From the NCBI GenBank assembly GCA_965214995.1, contig CBDCCT010000002.1, positions 3,596,001-3,660,000 of the forward strand: a stretch of DNA of 64,000 bases. Direction: 5' to 3'. Shown in pieces: positions 17,706-26,634 of this stretch. Each line of letters opens with the position of its first letter. Within the stretch, counting starts at the first letter, position 1. The notes under the pieces are model-generated. The model was not told where the DNA came from. It searched no databases and saw only the letters and a program-made list of their open reading frames with translations. This stretch comes from CBDCCT01 sp965214995. GTDB lineage: Bacteria; Deinococcota; Deinococci; Deinococcales; Trueperaceae. A program made the translations under genes and the position numbers.

Positions 17706-20234
17706 TTAGGCTCGTGCTCGAGCGACGGCGTCTTCTTGCCGCCCCTCCTTATAGTTATAGTCAAACGCCTCGGAAGAGGCCGACGGTGCCAGCGTAATCA
17801 CGACGTACTTAGAAACCGGTGTATTACTCTTTTCGGCCACGCTGCCAATCGGCACGAGCACGTTGGCCTCGGGGAAGTAGGTCGCGGTGCAGCGGCGCGG
17901 GATGGCGTAGGAGAGCGCGATAAAACGCTTTGCCACACGCTCCTCACCTTCAAAATGGCTCGTCAAATCGAGCACGTCGCCGTCTTTCACGCCCATTTCA
18001 TTCATGTCTTCAGGATTCATCAGAATCACCCGGCGCTCGCCTTTAATGCCGCGGTAGCGGTCGTCCAAACCGTAGACGGTGGTATTGAACTGGTCGTGCG
18101 AGCGGATGGTCATCATCACGAGCTGGTCGGGCTCGAGCCTGCTCTCCGGAATCTCGTGGACGGTGAACTTCGCCTTGCCCGTGTCGGTGGTGAACTCCCC
18201 CTCGCGCGGGCCGTTGGGCAGGTAGAAGCCCGCGCCGCGAACCCTTGCGTTGTAATCGTCAAAACCGGGGATGGTCCTTTCTATCGCCTCGCGGATGCGC
18301 CCGTAGTCGGCGACTAAACCGTCCCAATCCACCGTCGAACGCGCGCCCAGGGTCGCCTTGGCGAGTCCTGCGACGATGGCGGGTTCGCTTAGCAGGTGCT
18401 CCGACGCGGGCGGCAGGATGCCTTGCGAGTCGTGAACAACGCCCATCGAGTTCTCGACCGAAACAAACTGCGGCCCCGCCGCCTGCATATCTACCTCGCT
18501 GCGGGCCAAGCAGGGAAGAATCAGCGCCTCGTCGCCGTGGACGAGGTGCGCGCGGTTGGGCTTGGTCGAGACGTGGACGGTCAAGCGGCAGCGTTGCAGC
18601 GCCTCGGCGGTGTACTCGGTGTCGGGCGTGGCCGACAAGAAGTTGCCGCCCATCGCAAAGAAGACCTTGGTTTTGCCTTCATGCATCGCCTTGATGGCCT
18701 CGACGGTGTCAAAACCGTGCTCTCGAGGGGGCTCAAAGTTAAATTCTTGGGCGAGCGCGTCCAAGAAATCCTCCTTGGGCCGCTCCCAAATCCCCATCGT
18801 CCTGTCGCCCTGCACGTTTGAGTGCCCGCGCACCGGGCAAGTGCCCGCGCCGGGTTTGCCGATGCTCCCGCGCAGGAGCAGCAAATTAACAATCTCCTGA
18901 ATCGCGCCCACCGCGTTTTTGTGCTGCGTCAAGCCCATCGCCCAGCAGATAATCATGCGCTTATTCCCCATGACGAGTTCAGCCGCGGCGCGGATGCCCT
19001 CGAGGGTGATGCCGCTCTCCTGGACGATTTTGTCCCAGCTCTCAGCGCGCAGGTCATTTAAGAAGGCGTCAAAGCCTTCCGTTTTTTCCTCGATAAACTT
19101 GTGGTCGAACACCTCGCCCGGACGCTTCTCCTCTTCCGCCAAAAGCTCTTTCATGACGCCCTTGAGGAGCGCCACGTCCCCGCCGATGCGCACGGGCAAA
19201 AAGAGGTCGGAGAGCTGCGTGCCGGGGCCGAAAAGCGTCGGGACGGCCTTGAGCGGGTTCATGAAGTCCTGCGGGTTCTTGAACGCCATCAGCCCCGCCT
19301 CGGGCAGCGGGTTGATAGAGACGATTTTCGCGCCGTTCTTTTTGCCGCGCTCCAGGGCGCTCAACATGCGCGGTTGGTTGGTGCCGGGGTTCTGGCCGAT
19401 AATCATGATGAGGTCGGCTTCGTAAAAGTCGTTCAGCGTGACCGAGCCCTTGCCCAGTCCCAAGGTTTCCGACAGGGCCGTGCCCGAAGACTCGTGGCAC
19501 ATGTTCGAGCAGTCGGGCAGGTTGTTGGTGCCGTACTGGCGGACGAAAAGCTGGTATAAAAAAGCGGCCTCGTTGGACGTGCGCCCGGAGGTGTAGAAGA
19601 CGGCCTCGTCGGGGGACTCTAAGGCATTAAGCTCTTTCGCAACCTTGTCGAACGCCTCGGCCCAGCTTATCGGCTCGTAATGCGTGGCCCCTTTACGCAA
19701 AATCATCGGGTGCGTGAGGCGGCCTTGGCTGTTGAGCCAGTAGTCCGAACGCTTGGAAAGCTCCTCAACCGAGTGCTTCCTAAAAAACTCGGGCGTGACG
19801 CGGCGCTTCGTGCCTTCGTCCAATACCGCTTTGGCCCCGTTCTCGCAGAACTCCGCGACCGAGCGGTGCTCATCTGGGTCGGGCCAGGCGCAAGACGAGC
19901 AGTCGAAACCGTCATGCTGGTTCATGGTGGTGAGCAGCCGCACGCCGCGCACGGGGCCGGTCTCGTCAAAGGCGTGTTTGGCGCTCGAGAAAACCGCGGG
20001 CAACCCAGCAGCCAAGTGTTTAACTGCCGTGCGTTTGAGCCCGGTGAACGCCTCCGGCGGCTGCGCCTGGACCCGCGTATTTTTGTTGTGGTCGGGTGTG
20101 GTGTCTTTAACGTGCTCGAGGTCCTCTTTCGCCTCGTAGTGGTCAGGCGCGCCCACCGCTTCGGAACGGCTCGTCTTGGCAGGGTCGTAACCCTTTTGGA
20201 TATCGGTCTCTTCTGCGTCCACGTTTCCCCTCAT
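17706..20234 (-). CDS. FdhF/YdeP-family molybdopterin oxidoreductase
   Basis: An 842-aa member of the formate dehydrogenase-like YdeP family. Cys residues in FDCSSCAWPDP near residue 115, with FCENGAK, probably bind an Fe-S cluster. The cofactor region shows PDCSNMCHESSG, IIGQNPGTNQP and MGGNFLSATPD. The C-terminal dinucleotide-binding part has MTIRSHDQFNTTVYG. An acid-resistance role is suggested for E. coli YdeP; the natural substrate is unknown. FdhD, needed to sulfurate the cofactor, is encoded 2.3 kb upstream on the same strand, with two other genes between. Confidence 0.9.
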   Translation of the reverse strand: MRGNVDAEETDIQKGYDPAKTSRSEAVGAPDHYEAKEDLEHVKDTTPDHNKNTRVQAQPPEAFTGLKRTAVKHLAAGLPAVFSSAKHAFDETGPVRGVRLLTTMNQHDGFDCSSCAWPDPDEHRSVAEFCENGAKAVLDEGTKRRVTPEFFRKHSVEELSKRSDYWLNSQGRLTHPMILRKGATHYEPISWAEAFDKVAKELNALESPDEAVFYTSGRTSNEAAFLYQLFVRQYGTNNLPDCSNMCHESSGTALSETLGLGKGSVTLNDFYEADLIMIIGQNPGTNQPRMLSALERGKKNGAKIVSINPLPEAGLMAFKNPQDFMNPLKAVPTLFGPGTQLSDLFLPVRIGGDVALLKGVMKELLAEEEKRPGEVFDHKFIEEKTEGFDAFLNDLRAESWDKIVQESGITLEGIRAAAELVMGNKRMIICWAMGLTQHKNAVGAIQEIVNLLLLRGSIGKPGAGTCPVRGHSNVQGDRTMGIWERPKEDFLDALAQEFNFEPPREHGFDTVEAIKAMHEGKTKVFFAMGGNFLSATPDTEYTAEALQRCRLTVHVSTKPNRAHLVHGDEALILPCLARSEVDMQAAGPQFVSVENSMGVVHDSQGILPPASEHLLSEPAIVAGLAKATLGARSTVDWDGLVADYGRIREAIERTIPGFDDYNARVRGAGFYLPNGPREGEFTTDTGKAKFTVHEIPESRLEPDQLVMMTIRSHDQFNTTVYGLDDRYRGIKGERRVILMNPEDMNEMGVKDGDVLDLTSHFEGEERVAKRFIALSYAIPRRCTATYFPEANVLVPIGSVAEKSNTPVSKYVVITLAPSASSEAFDYNYKEGRQEDAVARARA

Positions 20235-20292
20235 TTCTTAGAGCCCGACCGGGAACCAGTCTCAGCGTAGCCCTTAGCCGCGAACCTGGTGG

Positions 20293-21309
20293 CTAAACCT
20301 CCCGCTCGGTTCTCGAGCGCTCCCAGTTGGAGGCCTCATCAAGCGCCGCGACCTCCTCGGGGGAGAGCTCGAGCGTGGCCGCGGGCAGGAGGTCTTGAAG
20401 CTGCGCCACGCTGTTCGCCCCGATGATGGGCGCGCTCATGTACGGCTTGGCGAGAAGCCAGGCGAGCGCGACCTGCGCGGGGTGCGCGCCGTGCGCCGCG
20501 GCGACCTCACGTACTTTATCCAGAATCGCCCAGTTGGGCTCGGTAAACCGTTTGTTGGCGATGCCCTCGGCCCGCTTGCTGTCGGGCAGCGCCGCGCCAC
20601 GTTCGTACTTGCCCGTCAAAAAGCCGCCCGCGAGCGGGCTGTAAGGCAGCACGCCGACGCCATACGCCTCGCAAACGGGGGCCAGCTCGCGCTCAAACTC
20701 GGCCCTGGTGGGTTGGGTGAGGCTGTACTCGGGCTGAACCGACACGAACCTCTCAAACCCGTGCTTATCACTCGCCCACAGCGCCTGCATGAGCCGCCAA
20801 GCCGAAAAGTTCGAGCAGCCCAGGTAACGTACGTAACCTTTGCGCACGAGGTCGGTCAAGGCGGACAGCGTTTCTTCGATGGGCGTCTTCGGGTCTATCC
20901 AGTGGACTTGGTAAAGGTCGATGTGCTCGACCTGCAACCGCCTTAACGAGTCTTCGCAAGCCTGCATAATCCAGCGCCGGGACAAGCCTTCACGCTGTAA
21001 GGGATGCCCACGGCCCTCCGCGCCGTTCGCGCCCATCGCGCCGCGCACCTTGGTGGCGACGAGCACCCGATCGCGGTTGCCTCTCGCTTTCAACCAGCGC
21101 CCGATAATCTCCTCGGACACGCCGCCGGGATTGTCGGGGGCCCACATGCTGTAAATGTCCGCCGTGTCGATGAGGTTGCCCCCCGCCTCCACAAAGGCGT
21201 CCATGACGCCAAACGAGGTCGCCTCGTCCGCCGTCCAGCCGAACTGCATGGTGCCGAGCGCAAGGGGGAAAACTTCTAAGCCGCTGCTGCCGAGGTTGCG
21301 GTAGGTCAT
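20293..21309 (-). CDS. Aldo/keto reductase
   Basis: A 338-aa NADPH-dependent carbonyl reductase of the YhdN/YajO type. The catalytic tetrad is visible as NLIDTADIYS (Asp/Tyr), VLVATKV (Lys) and LYQVHWID (His). The NADP-binding C-terminal region is PIIGANSVAQLQDLL. It lies 58 nt upstream of the YdeP-type gene on the same strand and may be co-transcribed. The substrate is not predictable. Confidence 0.92.
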   Translation of the reverse strand: MTYRNLGSSGLEVFPLALGTMQFGWTADEATSFGVMDAFVEAGGNLIDTADIYSMWAPDNPGGVSEEIIGRWLKARGNRDRVLVATKVRGAMGANGAEGRGHPLQREGLSRRWIMQACEDSLRRLQVEHIDLYQVHWIDPKTPIEETLSALTDLVRKGYVRYLGCSNFSAWRLMQALWASDKHGFERFVSVQPEYSLTQPTRAEFERELAPVCEAYGVGVLPYSPLAGGFLTGKYERGAALPDSKRAEGIANKRFTEPNWAILDKVREVAAAHGAHPAQVALAWLLAKPYMSAPIIGANSVAQLQDLLPAATLELSPEEVAALDEASNWERSRTEREV

Positions 21310-21367
21310 GGGGTACTATAACGGTTTTTGTTTTCAAGATGCTGCCCTATCTGAAGCAACATTTTTT

Positions 21368-22534
21368 ATGAGAAGCGCCGTCACAGATGTTAAACTCTCC
21401 AAGGTGTCTGTTAAAGCAACCTTACGACGGCTTGGTGAGAACCTTCAGGACTGGTCGGAGAGAGGTCTGAACGAGGCGCAGACCTCTCAGGCCATCGTCT
21501 TACCCGTTCTCCAGGCGCTCGGCTACGATATTTTCAATCCTTACGAAGTGGTGCCGCAGAACGCGAACCACGGTTATTATCCGGACTTCACGGTCAACCT
21601 TGCCGACAGGATAAGGTTCATCATCGAGGTCAAAGCGCTCAACAGAGAGTTTTCAGCGGGTGACCAAGCGCAGTCGGTCAATTACGTCAACGCGCAAGGC
21701 AGGCGGTGGGCAGTTCTCACAAATGGCAAGGCGTGGCACTTTTTCGACAACCAAATCCCTAAACCCGCTGCCGAAAAGCTTGCGACCACCATTGACATTC
21801 AAAAACCCGAGGCTGCAAACTACCTCGCCAAGTTACTCGCGCGTTCTATCTGGGAGCCCGAAAACGCGGACGACGTTCTCGCAACCAGAGTGGACGAAGT
21901 CGCCAGCGACATCAGAAAGCGGACCAAGCTGAGCGAGATAGCGCAAAAGCTCGAGCGCGAGCTTTCAGAAGGCTTTACCCAGGACGAGGCGGGTCTCAAA
22001 AAAGCCATCCAGCTAACGCTGGAACCCAACGAAAAAGAGCTGGCGCTCGAGTCTCTGCTCGAGCTAAGCAGAAAACTCCTGGGCGCTCCCGGCAACACCC
22101 TGCCATCCCTTCGACTTTCAAAAGAACCAGCGGACTTAACCGAGGCGCTAAAGGCGGGCATAGCCTCCACAAAACCGCTCAAAAGAAAAGGCGCGCCTTC
22201 CGACATAAAAGTCTGGGTCGGGGATGACGAGGTAGAGGCGTCTAGCTGGCGCGACGTGACCTGCGGAATAGCCGAAGCCCTCCTAATGTTGGACAAGGAG
22301 CCGTTATTGAAATCAACGGGACTTGTTAACAGTCACGTAGATGAGCGCACTAAAGCCAGTGGTGATGTTTACGAAGGCAGCTCGTATAGAGAACTTAGCA
22401 ATGGTCACTTCCTGTTTATTCATTCTAGCGCCAAGGCTCATGAGCGGCAGAGTAGGAGGCTGCTCGAGCTTATTAACACCCCAACACGCTTGCTGCGGGT
22501 TGTTTACAAAAACGAGGAATTCTACCTTCCTTGA
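21368..22534 (+). CDS. Solitary HsdR N-terminal-like (PD-(D/E)XK) protein
   Basis: A 388-aa protein whose first 130 residues match the type I restriction enzyme HsdR N-terminal nuclease fold: NEAQTSQAIVLPVLQALGYD, YYPDFTV (Asp73) and IIEVKAL (Glu87, Lys89), followed by VNYVNAQGRRWAVLTNGKAWHFF. It has no helicase motor and no HsdM/HsdS neighbours. The C-terminal 100 residues (IKVWVGDDEVEASSWRDV, then DVYEGSSYRELSNGHFLFIH) form a second module. Base composition is visibly lower in GC than the neighbours. ATG 21368 is chosen over ATG 21308, which would overlap the divergent gene. A defence role is possible but unproven. Confidence 0.8.
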   Translation: MRSAVTDVKLSKVSVKATLRRLGENLQDWSERGLNEAQTSQAIVLPVLQALGYDIFNPYEVVPQNANHGYYPDFTVNLADRIRFIIEVKALNREFSAGDQAQSVNYVNAQGRRWAVLTNGKAWHFFDNQIPKPAAEKLATTIDIQKPEAANYLAKLLARSIWEPENADDVLATRVDEVASDIRKRTKLSEIAQKLERELSEGFTQDEAGLKKAIQLTLEPNEKELALESLLELSRKLLGAPGNTLPSLRLSKEPADLTEALKAGIASTKPLKRKGAPSDIKVWVGDDEVEASSWRDVTCGIAEALLMLDKEPLLKSTGLVNSHVDERTKASGDVYEGSSYRELSNGHFLFIHSSAKAHERQSRRLLELINTPTRLLRVVYKNEEFYLP

Positions 22535-22588
22535 AGTTGTACGACTGTAGAGACGGGCTCGAGCCTCTTCAACGCGCTTCGCCTCACG

Positions 22589-23434
22589 CTAAACCTGTTG
22601 TAGAGAAGACGACAGCGCCACGCGCGCCTCACCCGCATAAATATTAAACCGTTCGCCGCGCAAAAACCCAACAAGCGTCATGCCGAAATTTTTTGCAACC
22701 GACACCGCCAGGGACGAAGGCGCGGACACCGCGCAGACCACCCCCAGCCCCGCCGCAAGCGACTTTTGCAGGAGTTCAAAGCTCGCCCGGCCACTCAAAA
22801 GAACGATGTGTTCTTTCAAAGGCAGCAGGCCCTCCAACAGCGCCCAGCCGATGAGCTTGTCCAGCGCATTGTGCCTTCCTACGTCCTCGCGGAGCGCGAC
22901 TAGCTCGCCCTCTTTGCTAAAGAGCGCCGCCGCGTGCAGCCCGCCCGTCGTCTCGAAGAGTCCCTGCGCCGCCCTCAACTTGTCGGGCAGCGAGGTAATA
23001 ATGTCGGGTGACACAGTGAACGTAACCGGTAGGGCCGCGCAGCCGCGAATCTCCAGCGCCTCCAAACTCGCCTTGCCGCAGACGCCGCAGGCCGAGGTGG
23101 TGGTGAAGTGGCGCTCGAGCCCCCGCAACTCGGGTAGCGGGCCGCGCAACGTCACGTTGACGATGTTGTAACGCTGTTCAGAGGGCGCGTCTACGCAATA
23201 GGAGATGCGCACGATATCCTTGCGGCTGACGACCCCCTCGCCAAAAAGAAAGCCTGCCGCCAGCTCGAAGTCGTTGCCGGGCGTGCGCATAGTGACCGCG
23301 ACCGTCCGCCTCTCCTTGCCGCTCACAAGGCGTAACTCTAAAGGCTCCTCCGTCGCAAGCGTGTCGCGCCGCTCTCTGACTTCACCCTTGGTAACGGTTG
23401 TGACGACGCTTTTGGTTTTGCTCTTGGGCCGCAC
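22589..23434 (-). CDS. fdhD: Formate dehydrogenase accessory sulfurtransferase FdhD
   Basis: A 281-aa protein that passes sulfur to the molybdenum cofactor of FdhF-like enzymes. The active-site cysteines are in TSACGVCGKASLEAL; other signatures are AAGFLFGEGVV, ALREDVGRHNALDKLIG and LSGRASFELLQKSL. The start is set at GTG 23434, since AGGAGG stands 5 nt before it; reading from 23464 would require a TTG start without SD. Its likely client is the YdeP-type enzyme at 17706-20234. Co-occurrence supports the pairing. Confidence 0.93.
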   Translation of the reverse strand: MRPKSKTKSVVTTVTKGEVRERRDTLATEEPLELRLVSGKERRTVAVTMRTPGNDFELAAGFLFGEGVVSRKDIVRISYCVDAPSEQRYNIVNVTLRGPLPELRGLERHFTTTSACGVCGKASLEALEIRGCAALPVTFTVSPDIITSLPDKLRAAQGLFETTGGLHAAALFSKEGELVALREDVGRHNALDKLIGWALLEGLLPLKEHIVLLSGRASFELLQKSLAAGLGVVCAVSAPSSLAVSVAKNFGMTLVGFLRGERFNIYAGEARVALSSSLQQV

Positions 23435-23691
23435 CCTCACCTCCTGCTTGACGCTCGAGCGCAACAGCCGAACTCAAGGAAGGGCTCACTGGCACCGAAA
23501 GAACCCGGCAGCTCTCGAGCCCTTTTGACTTCCGTGGTTTCGGCGCAAGCAGCGCCCCACGCTTTCGGCAGCAAGAGTCATCAACAGCGCCTCTTGCTTG
23601 CCGTCTGGTTTCGGCACCCCTCCGGGCCGCTGTTCGTTCCGGGCATCCCCTGGCTCCATTGAAAATTTCAGAGTGCTCGAGTGCTAGGGGC

Positions 23692-24693
23692 TCAGTTTTT
23701 GTCGGCGTCTTTCTCGTCGGCGTCTTTTTTGTCGGTGCCCCTGTCGCTCGGGCGGCCTCCGGCCCGTCCCGGCGAATAGGAGGGGGGGTCGCTGGTGGGG
23801 AAGGTCTCCTCGAGCGCCTCGTCTATCTCGCTCTCCTCGTCTATCTCGGTTTCTTTTATCTCTTTTTCGTCAGCCTTGTCGCTGCTTGCCGAACCGCTCT
23901 TTCGCTCAGACGTCATATCGTCCTCCCTAAACGTTCCTCTGTGGCGGCTTTCGCTCAGCCCCGTGGCGCGCAGTTCCGCGTCCGGTATCTCGCCCCTTTC
24001 CATCATCGTTTTGAGGCGGTCTAGGTCCTCGCGCACTTGCCTCGCGGGGTTCTCTCCGAAAAGTCGCGCGACCGCCGCGCCGAGCGCGCCGCCCGGCGGG
24101 TTGTACTTGAGCGACACCCGCACGACCGTGCTCTGGCCGCCCGGCATGGCCCGGAAACGCACCGCGCCCGCGTTGGGCACCGTGGCACCGGGCAGCGAGC
24201 GCCACGAGAGGAGTTCGCCCTCCACGTCGCCGACGATTTCCGCGTCCCACTCGACTTGGGTGCCCGCGGGGCCCCTGGTGACCCAGTGCGAGCGCCCGCC
24301 GCCCCGCGTCTCGACGGACTCGAGGTGACGCATAAAGCGGGGCAGGTTCTCTAGGTTGCGCCAGAACGCGTAAAGGTCTTCGGGCGTGGCGTTGACGATG
24401 ACGCTCTCCTCGACCCCCAGCCCCTGCCCTTGCGACACGGCGTACGCGCGCCCCCCGGTGCTCAGGCCGAGGCTCCTATAGACGAGGCAGTCGCCCGTGA
24501 CCCCGCGGTAGACGAGATAGCCCCCGCCGAGCGCCAGCGCCGCGCCTCCCGCGGAACGGCGCTCGAGGCCCACAAACGCCAGCACGCCGCCACCGACGAC
24601 GGAAATCCAGCGCTCCAGCTCCCCCACGTTGTGAAGGTGTCCCCTGGAAGGCTGCGCCCTTCCGCCCGCTCCGTATTGACTCCTTAGTAGCAT
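23692..24693 (-). CDS. SRPBCC-family membrane protein with acidic tail
   Basis: A 333-aa protein. A short membrane region (WISVVGGGVLAFVGL, ALALGGGYLVYRGV) is followed by an SRPBCC/START-like lipid-binding domain (VEESVIVNATPEDLYAFWRNLENLPRFM through YNPPGGALGAAVARLFGENPARQVREDL). A highly charged, disordered C-terminal tail of about 80 residues is rich in Asp/Glu/Lys. The start ATG 24693 has GGAG 5 nt upstream. It is divergent from a clear paralogue at 25023. The ligand is unknown. Confidence 0.85.
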   Translation of the reverse strand: MLLRSQYGAGGRAQPSRGHLHNVGELERWISVVGGGVLAFVGLERRSAGGAALALGGGYLVYRGVTGDCLVYRSLGLSTGGRAYAVSQGQGLGVEESVIVNATPEDLYAFWRNLENLPRFMRHLESVETRGGGRSHWVTRGPAGTQVEWDAEIVGDVEGELLSWRSLPGATVPNAGAVRFRAMPGGQSTVVRVSLKYNPPGGALGAAVARLFGENPARQVREDLDRLKTMMERGEIPDAELRATGLSESRHRGTFREDDMTSERKSGSASSDKADEKEIKETEIDEESEIDEALEETFPTSDPPSYSPGRAGGRPSDRGTDKKDADEKDADKN

Positions 24694-25022
24694 CTTTTCT
24701 CCGTTCATGCGCCGTATGCTTGACTGTACGACTACTGTACCGTAACCGACCTTTCCGGTTGCGCATTTATATCCTGAATCCAAAGACAACCCAAACGCTT
24801 CCGGGCGAATCCAGAAAAATCCATCCGATGATACCCGGCGTACGTCACGCCAAGAACGTAGAGGGTGCCACAATTGGGGACGAAAGCTCCTGCTAGGCTC
24901 GTCGTGAAGGGCGCGTGGGGTGGCCCTTTTCGCGCTTGTTTGAAAGCAGAGGCGGAAAGCGGCGGACCAAAACTCAGCTTGCCCCACACGTCAAAGCCAC
25001 ATCAAGAGATTGGAGCGTCAGC
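24694..25022. other. Divergent promoter region between SRPBCC paralogues
   Basis: A 329-bp spacer shared by two divergent paralogous genes. Long frames run through it but lack start signals. An ordinary SD (TTGGAG) precedes the plus-strand gene. No operator or RNA element could be identified. Confidence 0.5.
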
Positions 25023-25802
25023 ATGGACAGGGATGACTTGTACGGTAGTGACTTATCAGGCCGAGGGTACGACAGCCAGGATTATGGTGAAGGCTATACC
25101 ACCTACCGCGACACCTACAGCTACCGGGACTACGACTACCGCGACTACGGCCAGGGCTACAGCCAAAACTACAGCGAAGAGGACGTGAACTGGGGTTCCG
25201 TGATTGCGGGCACGCTTCTTACCGTGCTCGGCGGCTACCTCATTTACCGCGGCGTCTCGAGCCAAGACCGCGGCTACGACTACTACAGCGATTACGGCGG
25301 GCAATATAGCGACGACCGTGAGGGGGGCATCGAGGTAGAGGAGAGCGTCACCGTCAACAAGCCCGCCTCGGAGCTCTACTCCTACTGGCGCGACTTTGAA
25401 AACCTGCCCAACGTCATGAGCCACCTTCAGTCGGTCGAGAACCGGGGCACGCGCTTAGGCAACGAGATTTCGCACTGGGTGACCAAAGGCCCCGCGGGCA
25501 CCCAAGTCGAGTGGGACGCCAAGCTCGTTGACGACCGCAAAAACAGCCTCATCTCCTGGCGCTCGGAAGACGACGCCACGGTCCCCAACGAGGGCTCGGT
25601 CCAGTTCGCCGAGGCGCCGGGCGGACTCGGCACCAAGGTCACCGTAACGCTCACCTATCACCCGCCGGGCGGCGCGCTCGGCGCGGCGGTCGCGCGCCTC
25701 TTCGGGCAGAACCCCGCGAAGCAGATTCGTGACGACCTCGACAAGTTTAGAGAGCATGTGGAGTCGGGTCAGTTGCTGCTGACTGGGGGTTCCAGCTTCT
25801 AA
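25023..25802 (+). CDS. SRPBCC-family membrane protein with Tyr/Asp/Gly-rich N-terminus
   Basis: A 259-aa paralogue of the divergent neighbour. The first 50 residues are low complexity, full of Tyr, Asp, Arg and Gly (TYRDTYSYRDYDYRDYGQGY). One membrane helix follows (VIAGTLLTVLGGYLIYRGV), then another Tyr/Asp-rich linker and the SRPBCC domain (VEESVTVNKPASELYSYWRDFENLP, HWVTKGPAGTQVEWDAKLV, YHPPGGALGAAVARLFGQNP). The shared HWVTxGPAGTQVEWDA and PPGGALGAAVARLFG blocks show duplication. ATG 25023 has TTGGAG 7 nt upstream. The Tyr-rich tail may mediate self-association, which is speculation. Confidence 0.85.
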   Translation: MDRDDLYGSDLSGRGYDSQDYGEGYTTYRDTYSYRDYDYRDYGQGYSQNYSEEDVNWGSVIAGTLLTVLGGYLIYRGVSSQDRGYDYYSDYGGQYSDDREGGIEVEESVTVNKPASELYSYWRDFENLPNVMSHLQSVENRGTRLGNEISHWVTKGPAGTQVEWDAKLVDDRKNSLISWRSEDDATVPNEGSVQFAEAPGGLGTKVTVTLTYHPPGGALGAAVARLFGQNPAKQIRDDLDKFREHVESGQLLLTGGSSF

Positions 25803-25822
25803 GGTCTCACCTAAACTACTAA

Positions 25823-25855
25823 GGCTCCCGCTCGGTCGGGAGCCTTTATTTTTTA
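25823..25855 (+). terminator. Rho-independent terminator
   Basis: An 8-bp perfect stem GGCTCCCG/CGGGAGCC (25823-25830, 25837-25844) with a 6-nt loop is followed by TTTATTTTTT, 20 nt after the SRPBCC gene stop. Confidence 0.92.
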
Positions 25856-25895
25856 TCCTTTGTGGGGCTCGAGCGCAGCTTTAACTTAGCCGTAC

Positions 25896-26582
25896 TTAAC
25901 CGTGCCGTTTTAAGAATCGCAAAATGATGTCACGCAGGTACTTGTCCGTAAATCTTTTGGTGGCCGGTAACTGACGCTGCTCACGATGATAGAGCGCATC
26001 CAAGAGTTGAATTAACTGATTCCGGCGCTCTGGAGTTAGACGCTGCAGTTCTTCATCCTGTTTCACCTGCTGCCGCAGTTCCCTTCTCCTCTCACGTACC
26101 ATTGCTGCCTCTTGATATTCGCGATAAGCACTTGCAAAGTCTTTGGCGCAGGCTGGTAGGTACTTGAGTAGGTAGCGGAGAATTATAATTGCAGTAGCGA
26201 TGTCAACGTGCGACAGCGCCTCCTGGATTACCAGTTCTAAAGACCCCTTGCGAATGGAGAGAAATTTAAGCTGAGCTTCGGGCTGCCGAGCATATGAGTT
26301 GTAGTCTGGGTATGTCAGCCGTCCAAATGCCCCGTCTAGAAACCTAATGAAAGCAGCAAACTCTCTTGCATTCAGATTCTGGTCTTCAACGGTAATAACA
26401 AGCTCGATAGCAGAATCAGGAGGAAGGTCAGTTGGGATTACTGCTTCCCTCAGTTGCTTCAAAGCGCCGCTCGGCGTGGGGACTGGAAGGAAGAGTGGCA
26501 TTCGCCAGAATACCAGTAGGACGTGCGTAACTACGATTATGCTGCACCCTGCAACGTGGATTTTCAAAATGTGTTGAGCCAT
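25896..26582 (-). CDS. Hypothetical protein of foreign-looking composition
   Basis: A protein of about 228 aa that I do not recognise. GC content is clearly lower than in both flanking regions (near 50 %) and CTCGAG is absent, so recent acquisition is likely. Visible parts: a hydrophobic N-terminal stretch (GCSIIVVTHVLLVFW), a block AREFAAFIRFLDGAFGRLTY, LKFLSIRKGSLELVIQEAL, a second hydrophobic helix (VDIATAIIILRYLLKYLP) and a charged C-terminal coiled region ending in DIILRFLKRHG. The start is uncertain: ATG 26582 or 26501. There are no informative neighbours. Confidence 0.6.
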   Translation of the reverse strand: MAQHILKIHVAGCSIIVVTHVLLVFWRMPLFLPVPTPSGALKQLREAVIPTDLPPDSAIELVITVEDQNLNAREFAAFIRFLDGAFGRLTYPDYNSYARQPEAQLKFLSIRKGSLELVIQEALSHVDIATAIIILRYLLKYLPACAKDFASAYREYQEAAMVRERRRELRQQVKQDEELQRLTPERRNQLIQLLDALYHREQRQLPATKRFTDKYLRDIILRFLKRHG

Positions 26583-26634
26583 TCTATATCGTGAGACCAC
26601 TGTGGGAACCAAAATTCAAATACTCACATAACGG

